Shown: in pieces, positions 54,994-64,000 of the stretch
How the letters are laid out: each line of letters begins with the position of its first letter
Position numbering within the stretch: position 1 is the first letter of the stretch
Source of the DNA: Odontesthes bonariensis
Lineage: Eukaryota > Chordata > Actinopteri > Atheriniformes > Atherinopsidae
DNA: 64,000 nucleotides
NCBI RefSeq assembly: GCF_027942865.1
Contig: NC_134509.1
Coordinates: 13,976,017-14,040,016 of the forward strand
Direction: 5' to 3'
Notes under the pieces: model-generated
Database searches by the model: none
The model's input: the letters and a program-made list of their open reading frames with translations, nothing else
Told to the model about the DNA's origin: nothing
Program-made: the position numbers and the translations under genes

Positions 54994-55177
54994 GATGTAT
55001 TTAACTCTCTGTGACTTCTACATAAATATTGTAACTTGTGACATTCGCATAGCATGATGGGTTGACAGATCTACACGGTTGGAACTTTTCATATTCGAGG
55101 GTTGAGATTCCCATCATGCTATGCGAATGTCACAAGTTACAATATTTATGTAGAAGTCACAGAGAGTTAAATACATC
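54994..55177. repeat. Inverted repeat directly after the primer site
   Basis: GATGTATTTAACTCTCTGTG and what follows, about 70 bases up to the GATGGG near 55061, recur as an inverted copy ending GAGAGTTAAATACATC at 55177. A central stretch of about 45 bases separates them. The arms look nearly identical. It starts at the last base of the primer site match. It could be a small inserted element or part of the leader. Confidence 0.85.
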
Positions 55178-55201
55178 TTAACACCCGATGCAAGGGTTAA
55201 C

Positions 55202-55428
55202 GTGGAAGATTTCATAAACAAGCACAGGCAGCTCTGTAATTCATACAGACTGAACAGCTCAGAAATGGAAGTCACCTTTAGGAGGTGTCTGACATATGAC
55301 TGGGATCGGGTCAGGGGTGAATTTACAGGGTTAGCTGCTGGTGACCAGGCCCTACTGCCCCATACTGACAATGCACTTACGCAACAGAGAGATGCAGTGT
55401 ATGGCCGCACGAGGGACATATTTATCAA
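55202..55428 (+). pseudogene. gag-like remnant
   Basis: An open frame of about 75 codons contains CNSYRLNSSEMEVTFRRCL, YDWDRVRGEF and NALTQQRDAVYGRTRDIF. The style (Trp-Asp-Arg-Val-Arg-Gly, then a Thr-Gln-Gln-Arg helix) is that of retroviral capsid. Its position just after the primer site also fits gag. It is cut at 55428 by an inserted LINE tail. The rest of gag, the protease and most of the reverse transcriptase are missing. Confidence 0.5.
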
Positions 55429-55640
55429 ATCAAATCAAATTTATCTGTAGCACATTTCATGTACTAAACAATTCAAAGTGCTTTACATTAAATAAAAGGG
55501 AGTGTAAGAAGCATTAAAAATACGTAAAAGAATATCAAATAATTTAAATGAATTTAACACAAGCAACAGTACAGATAAGTTCAAAGATTTCATGCATGAG
55601 AAAAGAAATGTTTTTAGACCAGTATTTAAAAAAATGATCA
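55428..55640 (-). mobile_element. L2-like LINE tail inserted in the provirus
   Basis: On the minus strand it reads the end of a reverse transcriptase frame (LKTFLFSCMKSL) and a 3' UTR ending ...GTGCTACAGATAAATTTGATTTGATTTG. It is the same family as 49251-49700, at its own small deletion state. Confidence 0.65.
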
Positions 55641-55705
55641 AAACAGCAGTAATGTTGCCACGCAGCATAGCCGTATGCAAGTGTGCAGCACACACCCGAG
55701 GTTAA

Positions 55706-55852
55706 GACCCCGTCACTAAAGGAAATGCATTAGCAGACAAAACCGCCAAGGAAGCAGCAACAGGCTTGCATGGGATGCATTTGATGCTCCAAGAGACGAC
55801 ATCAAACCCCCACATTGACCACCAAGTCCTTAAAGAAATGCAAACAAATGCT
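55706..55852 (+). pseudogene. pol remnant: RNase H C-terminal end
   Basis: A short frame reads VTKGNALADKTAKEAA, the conserved last helix of retroviral RNase H (Gly-Asn-x-x-Ala-Asp). It loses similarity soon after about 55852. Nothing of the catalytic part remains upstream. Confidence 0.6.
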
Positions 55853-56246
55853 CCAAATTTTTTTTGCAGAGCATGTCTTATTTGTTGTAAGTGTAGCGTG
55901 GTGCAGAGTGAAGACTGCCTCCACTACACATTTAATTTGTTGTATTTATTTTGTTCTGCAAAGAGCAAAAGTAGGTAAACTTATTTATTACAGTTCGCCA
56001 CACACAGCTTCTTTGACATTCACGTGCGTGTTCTCGTTCTCTAATAACATCAGCACCAACATCAAAACAAATAATTATGTATGTTACATCACTATTCAAA
56101 AACCAGTTTCATCAAGTACATTCAATATCAACTTTTTTCTGAAATACACAGTCAGTCAATCACGCCTCCCAAACATTGTCATATTAACCAAATTAATTAT
56201 TTATTTATTTATTAAACCATGAACTAAACATGAGCAGCGCGGGCTC

Positions 56247-57551
56247 TTAAAGCGACACTCCGGAATTTTCGACATTGGACCTCATTTCCGAGTCAACCAG
56301 AGTGTAAGAAATGTGTACAGATGTTTTTTTTTTTTTTTAAATTCCATGCAGCCCTTGTAAAACCACTGGTCGCTGTTGCTAAGCTAGCGCAAGTGATCCA
56401 CTTTTGGTAGCCTGCCACAAGAAAACAGTCTTGCCCAATTCAATAAACACTCAAAGCACATCAATTGTCTTGCCAGGCTATCGATGCAAATATCTACGTT
56501 GATAGAGAGATTTAGGGAGTAAAACCAACCTTACAATTATATTTTATCACCCGCAGCCATTCTTGCATCCTGGTTTGAAAGTTTGGCAGCCGCGGACTAA
56601 TATCTAGCACCAATCTTACCGGCAATACTTTCACATAACTTCTGATACCCATTCTTACAGCAATTACACAAACCAACAGTAAATCACTATAGCAGGTAAA
56701 TACAAAAGCATAGCAAAGGTTATAGGTAACGTAAGCTAAGTCATCATCACTGAACCATGTGCTACCATCATGAAAGCAGAAAGCCTGTACCAACCTGTTC
56801 TTCAGAGACTGTTTGCACCACAGTGGCTGTCCTTGGTATACCTGGGAAGGCGGATGGCACTGCAGACGGTTTCAGAACTTTCTTTGCGGACTTTCTGGAC
56901 TTTATGAAATCATCGGAGCTGAAGTGATCACTGCAGATGACCCGGATACGCAGCGTCTCCATCGGAGTTTGTACGTCTTATCCTGCAGCTGGGAGCCAGA
57001 GTTTTGTTCTTTCCGGATCTTTTAATGGAAAACAATGAAAACTTTTCGGAAACCATCTATTGGCTCTATTGTTGCAATTAGCAAAGGCACACTGATTTAC
57101 CATGTTGCCACGTTGTTGGTTTATAATCCGCTCGCTGCAAACTCGCTCGATCCAAACGCAACAGATGTAGAACTAGCTTGGAACTAGCAGCTCACAACTG
57201 CCGAGAGTAAGGTAAAATTCCGCTGACCACTAGAAACTAGTCCCTCATATGATAAAAATCCATGTAATGCAAGGTCAGTTTTATTTCAAACATTACTCTA
57301 TCACCACTGACCTTTACATCCACTGCCTGACATAATAATTGATGTGCTTTGAGTGTTTATTGAATTGGGCAAGACTGTTTTTTTGTGGCAGGCTACCAAA
57401 AGTGGATCACTTGCGCTAGCTTAGCAACAGCGACCAGGGCTGCATGGAATTAAAAAACAAACAAACAAAAAAAACATCTGCACACATTTCTTGCACTCTG
57501 GTTGACTCGGAAATGAGGTCCAATGTCGAAAATTCCGAAGTGTCGCTTTAA
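56247..57551. mobile_element. TTAA-flanked element with inverted repeats, carrying a THAP exon
   Basis: TTAA at 56247-56250 and 57548-57551 bound about 1.3 kb. Its ends are inverted copies (AGCGACACTCCGGAATTTTC at the left, the near-complement at the right) with arms of roughly 230-250 bp. The centre, on the minus strand, has a THAP zinc-finger exon (56793-57103) ending at a GT donor. This is not a simple fold-back: it carries gene-like cargo. No second, transposase-coding region was seen. Confidence 0.8.
56793..57103 (-). pseudogene. THAP-domain exon with one in-frame stop
   Basis: Starting at the ATG at 57101-57103, the frame opens MVNQCAFANCNNR, with the C-x4-C pair of a THAP (C2CH) finger. 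It continues with a Trp-Leu stretch, then VICSDHFSSDDFI (the C-x2-H pair with the usual HF) and LKPSAVPSAF (the AVPx-F box). Order and spacing are those of a THAP domain of about 85-90 residues. One TAA stop at 56978-56980 interrupts it, in the segment before the C-x2-H pair. A GTTGGT donor follows EEQ near 56793. THAP domains occur in host DNA-binding proteins and in P-element-like transposases; which source applies is unknown. Confidence 0.75.
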
Positions 57552-58396
57552 GATCAACTTCTATTCCATTTCCTCTCCAGCTTCACGCGCTCGAGGTTGC
57601 TAGGCGACCAACGCTTCCACTGGCCACCCATCCTAAGTACGTTACGTTCGCTGAACAAGTAATGTTCATAAACAAAATCACAAAGTCCAACTGGGATTAT
57701 AAAGTACCACATAAACATTGTCATATTAACCAAATTAATTATGTATCTATTTAAAGTTATTTATTTCTTAAACCATAAACTACACATGAGCAGCGCAGAT
57801 CGACTACTATTCTCCAGCTGAACGGGCGCTCGAGGTTGCTAGGCAACCATCACTAACCACTGGCCAGCCATCCTCAGTACATTACGTTCGCTGAACAAGT
57901 AACGTTTATAAACAAAATCACATTAAGTCCAACCGGGATTATAAAATACCACATAACATATTCACACATCAATTACACCCTTCTAACCCTCCCTTCTTAC
58001 CTGCAAAGAGCAAAAGTAGGTAAACTTATTTATTACAGTTCGCCACACACAGCTTCTTTCACATTCACGTCTGTGTTCTCGTTCGCGGAACGTATTCCCG
58101 CGAGACTTCCTTTGTCCCTGCACACACAGTGTAGCGAACGAGCCCTCTGCTGGTAGGGGTTAGACACTGCATCCCGATTGATTGATGACAATATTTTACA
58201 CTAAATAATAACAACAATAAACTAATCTCCTATCTAATCAGAAAACACCCAGACTATTTTCACCACCCTGAACATGAGCTGTCCAAAATGGGAAATCAAA
58301 TTAACTATCAATAATAATCACTTAGGTGTATTAACGCACTGATGGCTCTGTATGCCACACTAGCACAATGCTCAGGGCAATGTAAGACCTAAACGT

Positions 58397-59214
58397 GGTC
58401 AGTTCCCGCAAGCTCAACACCCATTTCAATATCTACATATGGACTTTATCGAATTGAACAAATGCCAGAACTACAAGTATTGCCTTGTCCTGATATGCCC
58501 TTTTTCTAAATGGGTTGAAATAGTTCTGAGCAAACATGCGGACGCTTTGACAGTAGCTAAGGCACTCTGTAAGTCCATAGTACCTCAATATGGCATTCCT
58601 GAGAAACTGTATAGTGATAATGGCACCCACTTTGTCAATGATGTTGTGTCCAGGATGGCACAGCATTTGGGAATGACATTAAAAAAAATCATTGTTCTTA
58701 CCACCCACAAAGTGCTGGGCTGGTGGAAAGAACAAATGGGACAATCAAACAAAGACTCAGGAAAACAATGGAGCAAACGGGGAAAGCATGGCCAGACTGT
58801 TTAGACCTAGTCAAGCTGTACATGCGAATCACACCCACAGGGAATGGTTTAACTCCATTTGAAATAGTCCAAGGCAGACCCTTTCGATTACCTGTGTTTG
58901 CAGCAGACGACAATAAAGCAGTAGAAGAGACCACACTGGCAGAATGGATGTGCAAAATGTTGCAAGAGAAATAAATTGTGAGTGCAAATGATCTGCCGAA
59001 TGCTGTTATTTCTCCACAGAAACGACATGCCAAACCAGGAGATTGGGTCCTGATAAAAGTCATAAAGCGGAAGTGTTGGTCAAGTCCACGCTGGGAAGGC
59101 CCGTTCCAGGTCCTGCTGTCGACTCCCACAGCAGTGAAAATCGCTGAAAGGTCAACGTGGATACATCTCAGCCACTGCAAGACGGTAACACATTTCCCAG
59201 CTGACAACGAGTAG
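58397..59214 (+). pseudogene. pol remnant: integrase core and C-terminal domain, broken
   Basis: The core has the three catalytic acidic positions in context: MDFIEL (Asp), SDNGTHF (Asp) and LVERTNGTIK (Glu). The last is reached only by a frame change at the A run near 58680-58688. An in-frame TAA (58972-58974) precedes the C-terminal part, which carries a GPF module ([16 protein letters not shown]) and a WIHLSHCK end typical of class I-like integrases. The HHCC zinc domain before 58397 is not intact. It ends just before env. Confidence 0.85.
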
Positions 59215-59274
59215 TGGTGGAAGTCTGGCTACAAAGGGCAGTGTGATACATAGCTCACACTAGGTCTCAAACCA

Positions 59275-59517
59275 GTGAAGAAAACAACTGATCCACACTC
59301 ATTTAGAATGGCGGGAAAACTCTGTCTGGTGGTTACAGGACTGTTTTTAGGTGTATCCCTAAGGCTGTGGACATGGTCAGGAGCAGGAGGGCTGCAGCGA
59401 TCACGACGATGGACATACCATACCAACCATGACTGGATTCCTGAGGACCCTAAACACCCAATAGACACTATGTGGTACTCTTATGCGCGAGTGTTAACTC
59501 GCACTTACAACAGATAG
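59275..59517 (+). pseudogene. env N-terminal part with signal peptide, ends at frame break
   Basis: The frame carries a hydrophobic leader from the Met at 59308 (MAGKLCLVVTGLFLGVSLRL) and stops at a TAG at 59515-59517. The main env frame continues from 59519 in another frame, so a small indel near 59515 separates leader and body. Confidence 0.7.
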
Positions 59518-59518
59518 C

Positions 59519-60562
59519 GTGGGTTATCAACATTCAAGTATCAAAATTGATGACACTGTCTCCCACGCAGTGGGACTACGAAATGGCATAAATGACACCA
59601 TGTTCTGGATAAATTACAACTACACCATCAAAGGGGAACTAAGACCACAGAAAGTGTTTATGAATTTAACTGGAAAACATGCCATGTGTTATTGTCAAGA
59701 GAATGGTTCAGTCCCTGTAGGTAGTCTTAATATGACTGCTGACTGTGATCAAACGATGGTGAGTGGAGAAGGGGCTCCAGTAAAAATAAATGCAAATTCA
59801 AACGGCACTTATTTGGTGCAAGGTGGATGGTGGTTGTGTGGACGAGATGCATATCTGATGCTGCCAGCCAATTGGACGGGCGTGTGTGCGCCCATATTCG
59901 TGACTGACCATACAATTATAATCAATGCAATTCCAGGTCAACTAAAGATGGGTGCGAGAAGAAAAAGAGATATTCCCGAGTTCAAACCACATGATGCAGT
60001 CTGGGGCTCAGATGTCCCTGATGAACACAAACATTGGTCAACCGGCAACAAAGTCTTGCTTTCTGTCTTTCCCTGGCTGGGAGTGGGCAAGAATGTGCTC
60101 CATTTGGAAACCATAGACTATAGACTTGGAGCTTTCATTAATCTTACATCAATAGTGCATGAAGGTCAAAACAGAGAAATAAATGCTTTGCGGACAATGG
60201 TTCTTCAGAACAGAATGGTGATGATAAATACTTCATGTTGTACCTACATTCCGGACGAAATCGTAACTAATGTATCCGTAGCTATGCAAGGCCTACGTAA
60301 CCTTCAAAAGGCCATAGGTCAAGACAATAATGCTAAAGGTCTCGACTTGATGTCCTGGCTGACTTCAGGACCATGGTGGCACATCCTAATGCGAATTGCA
60401 ATACCTATTCTCTGTGTCATGTTTCTGCTTTGCCTATTCACAATGTGCATTATTCCTTGTCTTAAATCAATGATTAACAATATGATGGCAGGAATGTTTT
60501 CTAACTATGTCTTACTTGTCCAACATGACCCAGAGGAGCTCAGCAAGGATGCTACAGTCTAA
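59519..60562 (+). pseudogene. env body: SU end, furin-type site, TM with anchor (347 codons open)
   Basis: This retroviral envelope glycoprotein body is open for 347 codons. It has several N-glycosylation sites (NDT, NYT, NLT, NGS, NMT, NGT, NWT). A conserved surface-unit C-terminal motif GGWWLCGRDAYLMLPANW precedes a cleavage site RRKR at 59957-59968. The transmembrane unit has heptad-like helices, a Cys-Cys pair after LQNRMVM and a hydrophobic anchor (about 60375-60460, ILMRIAIPILCVMFLLCLF) with a short cytoplasmic tail. Its start here is a GTG after the upstream frame break, so no leader is joined to it. Class I-like by layout. Confidence 0.8.
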
Positions 60563-60639
60563 GTGACACCAATACTGAAAACACATTATGTGAATGGTAC
60601 TAGGTTGATATTGACTCGTGGTAACTAAAAATGAAAAAT

Positions 60640-60649
60640 AGGAGGGAAA
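60640..60649 (+). other. Polypurine tract before 3' LTR
   Basis: AGGAGGGAAA directly precedes TGTTGG of the 3' LTR. This is the position and composition of a plus-strand primer tract. Confidence 0.8.
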
Positions 60650-60700
60650 TGTTGGAAAACTGTATATAGATTTTCATCCATCCATCCATCCATCCATCCA

Positions 60701-60955
60701 TTATCTGCCGCTTGTCCGGGGATCGGGTCGCGGGGGCAGCAGCCTAAGCAGAGAAACCCAGACGTCCCTGTCCCCGGCCACTTCCTCCAGCTCTTCTGGG
60801 GGGACCCCGAGGCGTTCCCAGGTCAGCCGAGAGACATAGTCTCTCCAACGTGTCCTGGGTCTTCCCCGGGGTCTCCTCCCAGTGGGACGGGCCCGGAACA
60901 CCTCACCAGGGAGGTGTCCAGGAGGCATTCTCACCAGATGCCCGAGCCACCTCAT
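60701..60955 (-). pseudogene. LINE reverse transcriptase C-terminal end, shifted frame
   Basis: The frame carries RWLGHLVRMPPGHLPGEVFR and a RPRGRPRTRWRDYVSRL stretch, the usual last part of this LINE group's protein. It ends near the GGAT-type tail. It is out of frame with the main RT body. Confidence 0.8.
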
Positions 60956-62480
60956 CTGACTCCTCGATGCGGAGGAGCAGCGGTTCTACTCCGAGCCCCT
61001 CCCGGATGACCGAGCTTCTCACCCTATCTCTAAGGGAGAGCCCAGACACCCTGCGGTGGAAACTCATTTCGGCTGCTTGTATTCGCGATCTCGTTCTTTC
61101 GGTCACTACCCACAGCTCGTGACCATAGGTGAGGGTAAGAACATAGACTGACCAGTAAATCGAGAGCTTCGCCTTCTGGCTCAGCTCCTTCTTCACCACG
61201 ACGGGCCGGTGCAGATCCCGCATCACTGCAGACGCCGCACCGATCCGCCTGTCAATCTCCTGCTCCATTCGTCCCTCACTCGCGAACAAGACCCCGAGAT
61301 ACTTGAACTCCTCCACTTGGGGAAGGATCTCATTCCCGACCCGGAGAGAGCATTCCACCCTTTTCCGGCTGAGGACCATGGTCTCAGATTTGGAGGTGCT
61401 GATTCTCATCCCAGCCGCTTCACACTCGGCAGCGAACCGCTCCAGTGAGAGCTGGAGGTCACGGCCCGACGACGCCAACAGAACCGCATCGTCCGCAAAA
61501 AGCAGAGACCCGATTCTGAGGTCGCCAAAACGGACCCCCTCAACGCCCTGGCTGCGCCTAGAAATTCTGTCCATAAAAATTATGAACAGAATCGGTGACA
61601 AAGGGCAGCCCTGACGGAGTCCAACCCTCACAGGAAACATGTCCGACTTACTGCCAGCAATGCGGACCAAACTCTGACACCGGTCATACAGAGACCGAAC
61701 AGCCCATATCAAGGAGTCCGGCACTCCATACTCCCGGAGCACCCCCCACAAGAGTCCCCGAGGGACACGGTCGAACGCCTTCTCCAAGTCCACAAAACAC
61801 ATGTAGACCAGTTGGGCGAACTCCCATGCACCCTCCAGGATCCTGCCGAGGGTATAGAGCTGGTCCACTGTTCCACGGCCAGGACGAAAACCACACTGCA
61901 CCTCCTGAATCCGAGATTCGACTATCCGGCGGATCCTCCTCTCCAGTACCCCCGAATAGACCTTGCCAGGGAGGCTGAGGAGTGTGATCCCCCTATAGTT
62001 GGAACACACCCTCCGGTCCCCCTTTTTAAAGAGGGGGACCACCACCCCGATCTGCCAGTCCAGACGCACTGCCCCCGATGTCCACGCGATGCTACAGAGG
62101 CGTGTCAACCAATACAGCCCTACAACATCCAGAGCCTTGAGGAACTCAGGGCGGACCTCATCCACCCCCGGGTCCTTGCCACCGAGGAGTTTTTTAACCA
62201 CCTCGGCAACCTCAGCCCCAGAAATGGGAGGCCCCACGTCCGAGCTCCCCAACTCTGCTTCCTTATCGGAAGGCGTGTCGGTAGGATTGAGGAGGCCCTC
62301 GAAGTACTCCCCCCACCGACTCACGACGTCCCCAGTTGAGGTCAGTAGAGCCCCGCCCTCACCATACACGGTGTTGACGGTGCACCGCTTCCCCCCCCCC
62401 TGAGCCGCCGGATGGTGGACCAGAATCTCTTCGAGGCCATCCGGAAGTCGTTCTCCATGGCCTCCCCGAACTCCTCCCAA
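60903..62480 (-). pseudogene. LINE reverse transcriptase frame
   Basis: The 525-codon frame contains the RT motifs in order: FRPGRGTVDQLYTL, VYMCFVDLEKAFDRVP, GLRQGCPLSPILFIIFMD, and the catalytic FADD in SLLFADDAVLLASS. A thumb-like region (LGVLFASEGRMEQEIDRRIG) follows. It runs into its own stop at 60903. The normal C-terminal end (RWLGHLVRMPPGHLPGEVF, LTWERLGVPPEELEEVA) continues in another frame at 60701-60955, so an indel near 60950 truncates it. Confidence 0.9.
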
Positions 62481-63391
62481 GCCCGAGTTTTTGCCTCAGC
62501 AACCGCCGAGGCCGCGTTCCGCTTGGCCTGTCGGTACCCATCAGCTGCTTCCAGAGTCCCACTGGCCAAAAAGGCCCGATAGGACTCCTTCTTCAGCTTG
62601 ACGGCTTCCCTCACCACTGGGGTCCACCTGCGGGTTTGGGGGTTGCCGCCACGACAGGCACCGACGACCTTACGGCCACAGCTCCGGTCGGCCGCCTCAA
62701 CAATGGAGGCACGGAACCTGGCCCATTCGGGCTCAATGTCCCCCACCTCCCCCGAGACATGGCTGAAGCTCTGCCAGAGGTGGGAGTTGAAACTCCTCCT
62801 TACAGGGGATTCCGCCAGCCGTTCCCAACAGACCCTCACAATACGTTTGGGCCTGCCAGGTCTGACCGGCTTCCTCCCCCACCAGCGGAGCCAACTCACC
62901 ACCAGGTGGTGATCAGTTGACAGCGCCGCCCCTCTCTTCACCCGAGTGTCCAGGACATGCGGCCGCAAGTCCGACGATACAACCACAAAGTCGATCATCG
63001 AGCTGCGGCCTAGGGTGTCCTGGTGCCAAGTGCACATATGGACACCCTTATGCCTGAACATGGTGTTCGTTATGGACAGTCCGTGACGAGCACAGAAGTC
63101 CAACAACAAAACACCACTATGATTCAGATCGGGGGGGCCGTTCCTCCCAATCACGCCCCTCCAGGTCTCACTGTCATTGCCCACGTGAGCATTGAAGTCC
63201 CCCAGCAGGACGAGGGAGTCTCCCGGAGGAGCACTCTCCAGTGCCTCCTCCAGGGACTCCAAAAAGGTTGGGTACTCTGAACTGCTGTTCGGTGCATAAG
63301 CACAAACAACAGTCAGGACCCGTCCCCCCACCCTAAGGCGGAGGGAGGCTACCCTCTCGTCTCGTCGGTAAACCCCAATGTACAGGCGCAC
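62342..63391 (-). pseudogene. LINE APE endonuclease frame
   Basis: The 349-codon frame has the endonuclease motifs [26 protein letters not shown] and [11 protein letters not shown], with the Asp and His of APE-like nucleases. The linker runs to the G run at 62391-62401 (minus strand), where the frame changes into the RT. The first endonuclease motifs ([30 protein letters not shown]) are in another frame at 63349-63891, so a second indel lies near 63370. Confidence 0.85.
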
Positions 63392-63891
63392 AGCTGGGGG
63401 GCAATAAGTATGCCCACACCTGCTCTACGCCTCTCACCGCGGGCAACTCCAGAGTGGAAGAGAGTCCAACCCCTCTCGAGGAGGCTGGTTCCGGAGCCCA
63501 AGCCATGCGTCGAGGTGAGTCCGACTATATCTAGCCGGAACCGCTCAGCCTCGCGCACCAGCTCAGGCTCCTTCCCCAGCAGAGAGGTGACGTTCCACGT
63601 CCCAAGAGCCAGCATCAGTAGCCGAGGATCAGACCGCCAAGGTCTCTGCCTTCGGCTGCCGCCCAGCTCACAAAGCGCCCAGCTCACAAAGCACCCGACC
63701 CCCATGGCCCCTCCCACGGGTGGTGAGCCCGTCAGAAGGGGGACCCGTGTAATTTCTTCGGGCTGTGCCCGACCGAGCCCCACGCGCACAGACCCGGCCA
63801 CCAGGCGCTTGCCGGCGGGCCCCACCCCTGGGCCTGGCTCCAGGAGGAGGCCCCGGTAACCCACGTCCGGGCGAAGGTACACGTTCTCCAA
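63349..63891 (-). pseudogene. LINE N-terminal part with first endonuclease motifs
   Basis: The frame contains LALGTWNVTSLLGKEPELV, LDIVGLTSTHGLG and [13 protein letters not shown], the N-terminal strands of the APE endonuclease including the Asn near its active site. A GC-rich leader-like stretch precedes it. It is shifted against the next frame near 63370. Confidence 0.8.
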
Positions 63892-63981
63892 AGATAGTAT
63901 TCATCATAGGGGTTTTATGAGCTGTTCTTTGTCTGGTCCCTCATCTAGGATCTGTTTGCCATGGGTGACCCTACCAGGGGC

Positions 63982-64000
63982 TTAAAGGGATAGTTTGCCT
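63982..64000 (+). mobile_element. Left end of another TTAA element at window edge
   Basis: TTAA at 63982-63985 is followed by AGGGATAGTTTGCCT. The complement of the right end of the element at 50502-51215 starts almost identically (AGGGATAGTTCGCCT). It lies inside LINE 5' sequence, so it postdates the LINE if confirmed. Only 19 bases are visible. Confidence 0.6.

Larger units (their letters stand above)
55960..58086. repeat. Non-coding direct-repeat block inside pol
   Basis: Two levels of direct repeats. An outer pair of about 80 bp (55962-56043 and about 58004-58086) starts GCAAAGAGCAAAAGTAGG. An inner tandem pair has a unit of about 235-240 bp, once the TTAA/THAP element is removed; both copies have AAACATTGTCATATTAACC (56172 and 57713) and CTCGAGGTTGCTAGGC (about 57590 and 57829). 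Position between RNase H and integrase shows it is foreign to the provirus. Origin unknown. Confidence 0.7.
54540..60677 (+). mobile_element. Endogenous retrovirus-like provirus (class I-like), interrupted
   Basis: An old provirus with a complete 5' LTR, a tRNA-Tyr-type primer site, a gag-like remnant, an RNase H scrap, a broken integrase, env, a purine tract and the first 28 bases of the 3' LTR. The 3' LTR is cut by a LINE whose ATCC-repeat tail starts at 60678, so the right flank and target duplication cannot be checked. Protease and most of reverse transcriptase are absent between 55430 and 55705. A LINE tail, a direct-repeat block and a TTAA/THAP element are inserted inside. It cannot encode a full set of proteins as it stands. 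Confidence 0.85.
60678..64000 (-). mobile_element. Rex3/RTE-like LINE, nearly full length but broken
   Basis: A non-LTR retrotransposon on the minus strand. Its 3' end is a (GGAT)n/(CCAT)n microsatellite at 60678-60706 set in the provirus 3' LTR. Its 5' side runs to at least 63981 and is then interrupted by a TTAA element. It encodes an APE-type endonuclease and a reverse transcriptase. At least three frame breaks are seen: about 63370, in a C/G run at 62391-62401, and about 60950. The tail repeat and coding layout point to the fish Rex3/RTE group; the name is inference. Confidence 0.8.

Overview
This window is nuclear DNA from a ray-finned fish, most likely a spiny-rayed teleost. The genes have short exons with GT-AG introns. 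Their proteins match vertebrate USO1, G3BP2, PKD2 and ABCG2. The introns and flanks carry fish-type repeats: a tRNA-derived SINE, L2-like and Rex3/RTE-like LINE pieces, hAT and TTAA-flanked inverted-repeat elements, and a class I-like endogenous retrovirus. No bacterial-type operon, CRISPR array or phage signal is present.

Layout. At 1947-11606 (minus) lie the first 16 coding exons of USO1; its coiled-coil tail lies off the left edge. At about 14634-26700 (minus) is a complete G3BP2, with 11 coding exons, a long 3' UTR and a non-coding first exon. At 28584-36977 (plus) is a complete PKD2 of 15 exons and 903 codons. At 39245-53840 (minus) is a complete ABCG2, with 15 coding exons, 670 codons and a non-coding first exon. 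G3BP2 and PKD2 are divergent; PKD2 and ABCG2 are convergent. In human, USO1-G3BP2 and PKD2-ABCG2 are two separate neighbour pairs on chromosome 4; here they form one block. All splice phases in the four gene models agree, and the three complete models close on exact codon counts.

The last 10 kb (54540-64000) is a nest of mobile elements. A retrovirus-like provirus with a tRNA-Tyr-type primer site holds a gag-like remnant, a scrap of RNase H, a broken integrase and a largely open env. A TTAA-flanked element with long inverted repeats and a THAP zinc-finger exon sits inside the provirus. A Rex3/RTE-like LINE has cut the provirus's 3' LTR. The start of another TTAA element sits in the 5' part of that LINE at the window edge.

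The four host genes do unrelated jobs: Golgi vesicle tethering, stress-granule RNA binding, a ciliary cation channel, and a drug/urate/porphyrin exporter. Nothing suggests a joint pathway. The most unusual material is the family of TTAA|AG inverted-repeat elements, above all the copy carrying a THAP exon. Notable gene-level oddities are a 12-nt USO1 microexon, a GC-AG intron in G3BP2, and a (TG)n tract beside an ABCG2 3' splice site.
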